A stretch of DNA of 5,504 nt, taken from Mycobacterium sp. Its GTDB lineage: Bacteria; Actinomycetota; Actinomycetes; Mycobacteriales; Mycobacteriaceae. The notes below the pieces were generated by a model. It did not search any database, had not been told where the DNA came from, and was given only the letters and a program-made list of their open reading frames with translations. Shown here piece after piece: positions 1 to 4,706 of this stretch. Where the stretch lies: contig JAQSXQ010000172.1 in NCBI GenBank assembly GCA_029256565.1, positions 1 through 5,504 of the forward strand, given 5' to 3'. The translations under genes and the position numbers were made by a program. Position 1 is the first letter of the stretch; the number at the start of each line of letters is the position of its first letter.

Positions 1-236
1 GTGGACGTCGACGTGGACGTCGTCGTCGAGGGAGCGGTCCCAGATGTGGTGTCCGTCGTCGAGGCGGCGGGGCCCGCATTGGTCCCCTCGGCGCTCGATG
101 AGCCTTCAGAGGACGAGGTGCCAGTATCGCCGCCGTCATCGGCGAACGCGACGCCGTGTCCGGTGACGACCGCCGTTCCCACGCCCAGCGCGATCGCTAG
201 GCCGCCGACGCGACCGATGTAGTTGGAAGCACCCAT
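1..236 (-). CDS. Secreted Ser/Thr-rich protein, N-terminal part only
   Basis: The gene reads leftwards from an ATG at 236-234 and leaves the window after 78 codons. A Shine-Dalgarno-like AAGGGGA lies at 247-241, 4 nt from the ATG, which supports this start. The N-terminus MGASNYIGRVGGLAIALGVG has an Arg at residue 9, a hydrophobic core (about residues 10-26) and a likely signal-peptidase I site AFA/DD after residue 32. The mature chain then becomes low complexity, rich in Ser, Thr, Gly, Ala and Asp (residues 33-78, ending in alternating Ser/Thr). From memory, this kind of N-terminus is common on large exported mycobacterial proteins with Ig-like or cadherin-like repeats, or on exported hydrolases; the Ser/Thr stretch would be a flexible linker. 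The functional domains lie outside the window, so the role is unknown. Export is well supported; any family assignment is inference. Confidence 0.82.
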   Translation of the reverse strand, partial: MGASNYIGRVGGLAIALGVGTAVVTGHGVAFADDGGDTGTSSSEGSSSAEGTNAGPAASTTDTTSGTAPSTTTSTSTS

Positions 237-372
237 GACGTCCCCTTGCTCAGACCAATCACCTCACCCCCCGACTGCCGATTGAACTCCTCTATCGGCA
301 TGGAGGTGCGCAAACCCGAGGATTGGCCTCAGCGCTCACTCGCGATGTTCTTCGTCACAGGAGACACGGGTG
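237..372. other. Intergenic region with 5' leader of the secreted-protein gene
   Basis: This 136-nt gap separates the stop codon of the 123-residue protein gene from the start of the secreted-protein gene, both on the minus strand. It contains the ribosome binding site of the latter (241-247). I see no convincing -35/-10 pair and no stem with a U-tract. The plus-strand frame across it is a shadow without a plausible protein signature. Whether the two minus-strand genes share a transcript cannot be decided, but the gap is large enough for a separate promoter. Confidence 0.5.
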
Positions 373-744
373 TTACTGGGGTGGTGAGCCCATCTCGGCA
401 ATGGCCTCTTCGTAGAGGTCGATCGCCTCGGACAGTCCGTCGCCGACCCAGGCGTCGACGACCCCGACGCGGTCGGCGACCAACTGGACGCGAGTCAGCC
501 AGACCTCGAACTCGTGATCGGTGCGCAGGGCATCTACCTGGTCCTTCGACCCTTGGATGAGGATGAAGCCGCCGAGTTCGGTGCTCTGCGGACGCAGGAT
601 GGCGACGTCGAAGCGCTCGATTCGCCCTGCATCGCGCAGCGTGTCGAGATAGCCCGAGGCAGTTTCGCGCAGCAAATCCAATGCCTGCCGTTCCCGCCCG
701 CGGGCGGGTATTCCCCACGCCACCCAGATACCCGCTTCAGACAT
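373..744 (-). CDS. Conserved-looking hypothetical protein, 123 residues, possible small alpha/beta fold
   Basis: I do not recognise a named family. The start ATG (744-742) is fixed by a strong GAGGAG at 756-751 with a 6-nt spacer, and the frame ends with TAA at 375-373. The protein is soluble, with no signal peptide or membrane segment. It seems to alternate strands and helices: a strand near residues 5-11 (GIWVAWG), a helix at about 17-38, strands near 44-50 (FDVAILR) and 57-65 (LGGFILIQG), a helix near 67-75, a region rich in Val and Leu at about 80-98, and a C-terminal helix at about 104-117. I recall similar short actinobacterial proteins that begin with a 'WVAWG.P..GRE..AL.L' pattern and contain 'GGF.L..G'. 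The order resembles a dimeric ferredoxin-like alpha/beta barrel, but this is inference from pattern only. It is divergent from the GAF-ANTAR gene across a 248-nt gap. A weak TAGATT (769-764, minus strand) could be its -10 element. Confidence 0.8.
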   Translation of the reverse strand: MSEAGIWVAWGIPARGRERQALDLLRETASGYLDTLRDAGRIERFDVAILRPQSTELGGFILIQGSKDQVDALRTDHEFEVWLTRVQLVADRVGVVDAWVGDGLSEAIDLYEEAIAEMGSPPQ

Positions 745-828
745 CGGTGCCTCCTCGACGTCGAATCTATCGGTGGCGCGGCGAACCGATCTGCCGACAC
801 TCTGAGGCCACGCGACGCGACCTCGAAA

Positions 829-855
829 GTTTCAAGATCTCCCATTCTTGGGTAT
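829..855 (+). promoter_or_regulatory. Sigma-F-like promoter of the GAF-ANTAR gene
   Basis: The plus strand has GTTT at 829-832, then 17 nt, then GGGTAT at 850-855. This matches the mycobacterial SigF consensus as I know it (GTTT, 15-17 nt, GGGTA[T]). The only plus-strand gene downstream is the GAF-ANTAR gene. Transcription would start near 862, giving a leader of about 130 nt. The match is seen directly; sigma-F dependence and the start point are inferred. Confidence 0.65.
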
Positions 856-895
856 TGAATAGGCGACGCGGCGCTCTCAGATGGCAAGCTGGTTG

Positions 896-949
896 GGCGA
901 AGCGCCGAGTACTTGAGCACCAGGTACGCAGCGTCCGGAAGGGCGCTGC
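896..949 (+). promoter_or_regulatory. Structured 5' leader: three consecutive stem-loops before the ANTAR gene
   Basis: Three stems follow one another in the predicted leader. Stem 1 (896-906) is GGCG / CGCC with an AAG loop. Stem 2 (909-927) pairs GTACTTG with CAGGTAC, seven pairs including one G-U, around the 5-nt loop AGCAC. Stem 3 (928-949) has six perfect pairs, GCAGCG (928-933) with CGCTGC (944-949), then a U-G wobble (934-943) and two C-G pairs, closing a GGAA tetraloop (937-940) of the GNRA class. Stems 2 and 3 abut without any linker, so they could stack coaxially. No U-tract follows, so this is not a canonical terminator. Because the downstream product has an ANTAR RNA-binding domain, self-binding is possible. 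However, the loops do not match the six-nucleotide A..G loops described for ANTAR targets. The pairing is seen in the sequence; any function is inferred. Confidence 0.5.
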
Positions 950-992
950 TGCGAACGTCCGACCCTGCACGATCCAAGCGAGTGATGCCCCG

Positions 993-1715
993 ATGTCCGA
1001 TCAGGATTCTCGTATTTCGGCCGACCCGACGCGCCACGTTCTGGCGTCCACCCTCGGCAACTTGGCTGTGCAGATGCGGGAGCTGCGCGACTCCGAGTCC
1101 GTGCTGGAGGTCCTCGCGACCGCCGCGGTGGACATCGTGCCGGGGTCGCGGTGGGCGTGCATATCGCTGGTATCGGGTCGCAAGGTCCGCTCGCACGCAC
1201 CCACCGACGAAGTCTCCGCCCGGCTCGATCAGATGCAGATGGATCTCGGCGAAGGGCCGGTCTTCGACGTGCTCCGAGAGCGCCGGACTGTTCACGTCGA
1301 GGATCTGTCCGCCGAGTCGCGCTGGCCGCACTTCGCGCGAGGTGCCGTCGAGTTCGGTGTGCGAAGCATGCTGTCGTTCCGGCTGTTCATCTCGACCGAG
1401 AACCTCGGCGTGCTGAACCTGTACTCGGACACGCCGCACGCCTTCAGCGACGAGTCGCTTGCAGTCGGCAAGATCCTGGCCCAGCACGCCGCCGTCGCGA
1501 TGAAGGGTGTCGCCACCGAAGAGCAACTACAGGGGGCAGTCGCCAGCCGCGACATCATCGGTCAGGCCAAGGGCATCCTGATGAACCGCGACAACCTGAC
1601 GGGACTGCAGGCGTTCGCGACTCTCATCCGCGCGTCGCAGGAAACGAACGTCCGCCTGGCCGACGTGGCGAGGCTGTTGGTGTCCGACCACGAAGCGGCG
1701 GTCGCGGGCGACTAG
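993..1715 (+). CDS. GAF-ANTAR RNA-binding regulator, 240 residues
   Basis: The predicted protein has an N-terminal GAF sensor domain (about residues 36-170; LGEGPVFDVL at 85-94, VEDLSAESRWPHF at 102-114, LGVLNLYS at 138-145) and a C-terminal ANTAR domain (about 176-230; SRDIIGQAKGILM at 185-197, RLADVARLLV at 221-230). ANTAR domains are known to bind paired RNA hairpins and act as antiterminators or translational regulators. GAF domains bind small ligands or mediate dimerisation; the ligand here cannot be read from the sequence. The frame is open upstream to 681, but that extension overlaps the opposite-strand gene and looks non-native. ATG 993 immediately precedes a plausible N-terminus (MSDQDSR), though the only SD-like bases are a weak AAGCGAG at 976-982. 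There is no receiver, kinase or membrane domain, so this is a one-component cytoplasmic regulator. A sigma-F-like promoter and a folded leader lie upstream. It converges on the sulfotransferase gene, with stops 4 nt apart. Confidence 0.93.
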   Translation: MSDQDSRISADPTRHVLASTLGNLAVQMRELRDSESVLEVLATAAVDIVPGSRWACISLVSGRKVRSHAPTDEVSARLDQMQMDLGEGPVFDVLRERRTVHVEDLSAESRWPHFARGAVEFGVRSMLSFRLFISTENLGVLNLYSDTPHAFSDESLAVGKILAQHAAVAMKGVATEEQLQGAVASRDIIGQAKGILMNRDNLTGLQAFATLIRASQETNVRLADVARLLVSDHEAAVAGD

Positions 1716-1726
1716 CGCGTCACGCG
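1716..1726. repeat. Short palindrome at the convergent gene ends
   Basis: CGCGT (1716-1720) and ACGCG (1722-1726) form a perfect inverted repeat around one base. It lies directly after the TAG of the GAF-ANTAR gene and overlaps the TGA of the sulfotransferase gene (1722-1720). It is too short for a confident terminator and has no T-run on either strand. No other terminator signal is visible between these convergent genes, so the transcripts probably run into one another. Confidence 0.25.
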
Positions 1727-2964
1727 TCGACGAATCGCCGCCGGTATCCGCGAAAGGCGTCGGCGACGTCGGCCGGTCGCAGCCCCAGCATCGTCGAGTC
1801 GTAGACGACCCCGCCGTGGCGTCCGCGAGGGTGCTCGGCGCAAAACGCGGACATCGCTTCCCGCGCCCGGGCATCGTACGGCTGACCGGCGAGGTCGTAG
1901 ATCGCCTCGACGGTGCCCTGTTCGTCGGCCATGAAGTCCTCGAACCGCACGTCGATCGATTGGTCGCGCGGCAATACATCCCGGTCGCGCAGGCAACCGT
2001 TGAGCAGGTCGTCGGCGCGGCCCAGCCAGTAGCGCGAGACGGCGATCGGGTCGGGCCGGTCGCACGCCATCCGCGACGCATAGCTGATCATCGTGGCCAT
2101 CGACTGGGTCACTGCGACCGGATCGCGGTGGGTTACCACGAAGGTCGCGTCGGGGAAGGTGGCGAGCAGAACGGGAAATTGCTCGAGGTGCTGCGGCGAC
2201 TTCAGCACCCAACGTCGGCCGCCGCGCAGCCACTGCAGTGCCTGCAGCGTGCGCTTGAGGTAGGCGTAGGACGCAGTCTGGTCGTGCGCTTTGTAGTGGG
2301 ATGCGAAATCCGGTACCTGGTAGGTGGTTTCGAAGAGCATGCCCGACAGGTCGTTGGCCAGGAGCTGGATCTCCTCGTGGGCGTGGTCGACGGTCATCTC
2401 GTGCATCCGCTTGAATTCCGGCATGGAGTCCTCGATGATGCCGAGGCCTGCTGCGCACCGGTCCCGGCGCGGTCGTTCGTCGACGTCGTCGGGTGCGGGG
2501 AAGGGCTCGAGGCTCTCCCAGTACGGCAGGTAGCGCAGTGCGGGATCGGCGGCGATCAGGTTGTGCAAGTGGGTGGTTCCCGTGCGGGGCAGACCGCAGA
2601 TGATGATCGGCGCCACGACTGGTTCGTCGGTGATCTCGGGGTGCGCGGCGACGAGGGCTTCGAGTCGCAGCCGGTTGATCAGGTGGCCGACCAGTTGCTC
2701 GAACACCATCGCGGTGCCGACGTCGGAGAGGTGGGCCTGTGTGGTCAACGATTCGCACAGCACGTCGAGGCGTTCGCGAAACGCCGGGTCGCCCCACTCG
2801 GAGAGGCCCGTGCGCTCGGTTGCGGTGTCGAGCAGGGTTTGTGGATTCAGCGTTAGCGTCGCGCCGTATGCGGCCACGCCCTCGCGCATCGGGCGTGCCG
2901 CCTCCGGGAAGACCGGATTGGCGAGGTCGGTCAGCCTGATGTCGGCGGGCCGCTGCGCAGTCAC
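1720..2964 (-). CDS. Sulfotransferase family protein, 414 residues
   Basis: This is a predicted PAPS-dependent sulfotransferase (Sulfotransferase_3-like, P-loop fold), expected to move a sulfuryl group from PAPS to an acceptor. The 5'-phosphosulfate-binding loop is GLPRTGTTHL at residues 124-133, after the hydrophobic strand PIIIC. The 3'-phosphate-binding segment is VVTHRDPVAVTQS at 276-288, with R280 and D281. The conserved-looking WVLKSPQHL lies at 252-260 and RFEDFMAD at 340-347. The first 110 residues are mostly helical and typical of the longer mycobacterial and proteobacterial members. No signal peptide or membrane segment is seen, so it is probably cytosolic. The start is a GTG whose last two bases begin the TGA of the upstream DUF1214 gene (GTGA overlap), with GAGGG at 2975-2971 as ribosome binding site. 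It is the third gene of the TetR operon. The acceptor (lipid, sterol, glycolipid or xenobiotic) cannot be told from the sequence. Confidence 0.93.
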   Translation of the reverse strand: MTAQRPADIRLTDLANPVFPEAARPMREGVAAYGATLTLNPQTLLDTATERTGLSEWGDPAFRERLDVLCESLTTQAHLSDVGTAMVFEQLVGHLINRLRLEALVAAHPEITDEPVVAPIIICGLPRTGTTHLHNLIAADPALRYLPYWESLEPFPAPDDVDERPRRDRCAAGLGIIEDSMPEFKRMHEMTVDHAHEEIQLLANDLSGMLFETTYQVPDFASHYKAHDQTASYAYLKRTLQALQWLRGGRRWVLKSPQHLEQFPVLLATFPDATFVVTHRDPVAVTQSMATMISYASRMACDRPDPIAVSRYWLGRADDLLNGCLRDRDVLPRDQSIDVRFEDFMADEQGTVEAIYDLAGQPYDARAREAMSAFCAEHPRGRHGGVVYDSTMLGLRPADVADAFRGYRRRFVDA

Positions 2965-4040
2965 GCCACGCCCTCGTCAACGGCGATCACCCGGCAGACC
3001 GGACGCGACGGTGTGGCCTCGGGTAGGAACCAGCGCAGCCAGATGAGGCCCCTTGGTCGACCTGCCGTCGACACCCAGTTCGGGTGTCCGGGGTCGCGTT
3101 CCCCGATCACGATGCGCCACGACCCGTCGGCCTCGTACGTCACCTCGGCGCCGTTGATGGTGGTCCGCTCGGAGCTGAAGTCGAAGGTGTGCAGAAACGG
3201 GTTCCACAGGCACAGGTTCCAGAACACGCAGTCGGGTGAGGTGCCCTCGACGACGAGTGCCTGGTCGGGTCGTAAGTCGAAGGCGCCCATGGCATATGCC
3301 GCGTCGCCGGCCGCCCAGCCGTAGGTCTGGCTCGGTACGGGGTAGGGCTCGTGGATCTCGTTGGGCGGTTCCAGGCGGGTGGGCAGGAACGACAGCTGCT
3401 CGGCGAGCCAGGTCCGTGCCGCCGTGAGCCTGCGGGTCAGGTCGGCGCGGTCCTCGCTGCGACGTTGGGGAGCGTCGAGGGCCTCGATGGTCCACACCGG
3501 ACGGCGGTCGGTGGCACGGTGGTTGACGTAGTCGCGGGTCAGGGCGAAGACTGCGTCGGGTTCCAGCGTCAGGCCGGGACCCTCAGTGGGGTTGGGGCTC
3601 ATGACGAACTCGAAGTTGCCGTCGGCGTCGAAGTCCAGCGATCGGTCGTTCAGCGTGCCGACGATCCGGTCGGAGTAGTGACCGTCGTCGGGGCCGCCGT
3701 AGACGGTCATCGACAGGTAGACGGCGTCGCCGCGGTTGCCGCTGACGCGGTACGTCCGGGTGGGATCGATCGGTGCGAGTTGGTAGTAGGCGTCGGAGTT
3801 GTCGCCGCCCCACTTGAGGAAGGGCGCTATGACGTCGACCAGCCGGGGGCGTTCCCTTTCATTCCACACGTAGGCGTCGACGGCCACGCGCAGCAGGCTG
3901 AACGCCAGCCGGTAGCCGTCGAGCAGGTCTGCCTCGTCGAGCGGCGGTTGGGCGTCGAGCATCTTCCGCTCGACGGCCCGGACTTCGTCGAGTAGGCCCG
4001 AGAACGCCTGCGAGAGTTCGGCTTGCACCGGTTCGGTCAT
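2961..4040 (-). CDS. DUF1214 domain-containing protein, 359 residues
   Basis: The C-terminal part (about residues 245-352) has the DUF1214 pattern: WNLCLWNPFL at 274-283, then DGSWRIVIGERDPGHPNW at 305-322, then GLIWLRWFLP at 331-340. The middle part contains YRVSGNRGDAVYLSMTVYGG at 97-116 and NFEFVMSPNP at 142-151, typical of the beta-rich body of these proteins. The N-terminus (1-60) is predicted helical and does not look like the DUF1254 domain that often precedes DUF1214. There is no signal peptide. The biochemical role of the family is unknown to me. The ATG at 4040-4038 is chosen because GAGGA (4051-4047) sits 6 nt upstream and because it overlaps the TetR stop as ATGA; a longer in-frame extension to 4169 would run inside the TetR gene. 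Its own stop overlaps the sulfotransferase GTG start. Tight coupling suggests it works in the same pathway, perhaps on the same substrate; that is inference. Confidence 0.9.
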   Translation of the reverse strand: MTEPVQAELSQAFSGLLDEVRAVERKMLDAQPPLDEADLLDGYRLAFSLLRVAVDAYVWNERERPRLVDVIAPFLKWGGDNSDAYYQLAPIDPTRTYRVSGNRGDAVYLSMTVYGGPDDGHYSDRIVGTLNDRSLDFDADGNFEFVMSPNPTEGPGLTLEPDAVFALTRDYVNHRATDRRPVWTIEALDAPQRRSEDRADLTRRLTAARTWLAEQLSFLPTRLEPPNEIHEPYPVPSQTYGWAAGDAAYAMGAFDLRPDQALVVEGTSPDCVFWNLCLWNPFLHTFDFSSERTTINGAEVTYEADGSWRIVIGERDPGHPNWVSTAGRPRGLIWLRWFLPEATPSRPVCRVIAVDEGVA

Positions 4041-4639
4041 CGTCGATCCTCTTTCCTGGTGGATGCGCCCTGCATGGCGAGGGCGCACAATCTGCGAGCG
4101 AGGTCGTCGACGTCCTCGAGAAGCTGCACCTGAACGGCGTAGAGGCTGCTGCCGACCAGCACCTGCCACAGCATGTCCACGTCGACGTCTCGCGCGACTA
4201 CGCCTTGGTCGATGCCCGAGCGGACCAGGCCGGCGAACCTGTTCCGGGTGTGTTCGTCGAGGAGCTGCTGAGTCCGGATCGACAGCGCCGGGTCGCGGTG
4301 CCGGTCGGCGAGGATGCCCATCGTGGCCGCCGCGACCACGGGGTCACGCCAGAACTCGCAGACGGCACGGACGAAGTCCCGCAGGTCCGTCTCGAAATCG
4401 CCCTTACTCGAGAGGACTTCGTCTCCGTCCGCCTCGCCGAACACTGCATCGAAGACGACGTGGGCCTTGGACGGCCAGCGCCGATAGATCGTCGGACGGC
4501 TCACGCCCGCCTCGCGGGCGATGGCGTCCATCGAGGTCTGCTCGTATCCGACGGTCGACAGCAGCGTGCGGGCGGCGGCGAGTATCGCTCGCTGCGTGCG
4601 GGGGTCGCGTGGCCTACCGCGAGTTGTTTCCGCCGTCAT
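4037..4639 (-). CDS. TetR-family transcriptional repressor, 200 residues
   Basis: The N-terminal TetR DNA-binding domain spans about residues 7-65: GRPRDPRTQRAILAAARTLL at 8-27, then TSMDAIAREAGVSRPTIYRR at 35-54, with SRPTIYRRWPSK (47-58) as recognition helix and following turn. Residues 66-200 form the helical ligand-binding and dimerisation part; the ligand is unknown. Length fits the family (about 190-220). The frame is open to 4735, but ATG 4639 is chosen because the TetR signature begins a few residues later. The upstream extension would also read through the putative operator and into the 3' end of the neighbouring gene. No Shine-Dalgarno sequence precedes ATG 4639 (minus-strand bases GATAAGCACC), so a leaderless or near-leaderless mRNA is possible, as is common in mycobacteria. 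The stop overlaps the next start by 4 nt. As first gene of its own operon, with a 19-bp inverted repeat just upstream, it is likely autoregulated. Confidence 0.93.
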   Translation of the reverse strand: MTAETTRGRPRDPRTQRAILAAARTLLSTVGYEQTSMDAIAREAGVSRPTIYRRWPSKAHVVFDAVFGEADGDEVLSSKGDFETDLRDFVRAVCEFWRDPVVAAATMGILADRHRDPALSIRTQQLLDEHTRNRFAGLVRSGIDQGVVARDVDVDMLWQVLVGSSLYAVQVQLLEDVDDLARRLCALAMQGASTRKEDRR

Positions 4640-4647
4640 GGTGCTTA

Positions 4648-4666
4648 TCGTTACATGGCGTAACGA
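4648..4666. promoter_or_regulatory. Probable TetR operator, 19-bp inverted repeat
   Basis: TCGTTAC (4648-4654) and GTAACGA (4660-4666) are perfect 7-bp arms around the 5-nt spacer ATGGC. The site ends 8 nt before the ATG of the TetR gene, where a promoter's -10 region or the transcription start should lie. Position, symmetry and size fit autoregulation by a TetR dimer. The repeat is seen directly; its binding by the adjacent TetR protein is inferred. Confidence 0.7.
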
Positions 4667-4682
4667 AACTCGTGGGCGATTG

Positions 4683-4697
4683 GCGAACGACGTTCGC
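4683..4697 (-). terminator. Palindromic hairpin after the repeat-protein stop, possible terminator or second operator
   Basis: GCGAACG (4683-4689) and CGTTCGC (4691-4697) are perfect 7-bp arms around a single A. As RNA from the minus strand this folds into a 6-bp stem with a 3-nt loop, beginning 9 nt after the TGA at 4709-4707. There is no U-tract, so it would be at best the tail-less type proposed for mycobacteria. It may instead be a protein-binding site: its centre lies 33 bp from the centre of the neighbouring inverted repeat, about three helical turns. Confidence 0.4.
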
Positions 4698-4706
4698 GGG
4701 GGAGTG

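Noticed and set aside
1..28. Tandem GACGTC-rich bases as a DNA repeat or regulatory site
   Set aside because: They are explained by alternating Ser and Thr codons in the linker of the secreted protein.
1..222. 73-residue plus-strand frame starting with repeated Asp-Val
   Set aside because: It is the antisense reading of the Ser/Thr-rich codons of the secreted-protein gene; the minus strand has a signal peptide and a ribosome binding site.
909..949. Canonical ANTAR target (two hairpins with six-nucleotide A..G loops)
   Set aside because: The visible loops are five and four nucleotides and lack the expected pattern, so only a structured leader is claimed.
681..992. N-terminal extension of the GAF-ANTAR frame
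   Set aside because: It overlaps the start of the opposite-strand gene, contains the putative promoter and hairpins, and its Arg/Pro-rich translation is unlike GAF-ANTAR proteins.
534..1526. 330-residue minus-strand open frame
   Set aside because: It overlaps both the 123-residue protein gene and the GAF-ANTAR gene, and its product is Arg/His-rich without a pattern.
1816..2856. 346-residue plus-strand open frame
   Set aside because: It lies opposite the sulfotransferase gene, whose motifs are clear. Its protein has no recognisable domain and the composition of an antisense shadow.
3351..3995. 214-residue plus-strand open frame
   Set aside because: It is antisense to the DUF1214 gene, which has family motifs, and shows no domain of its own.
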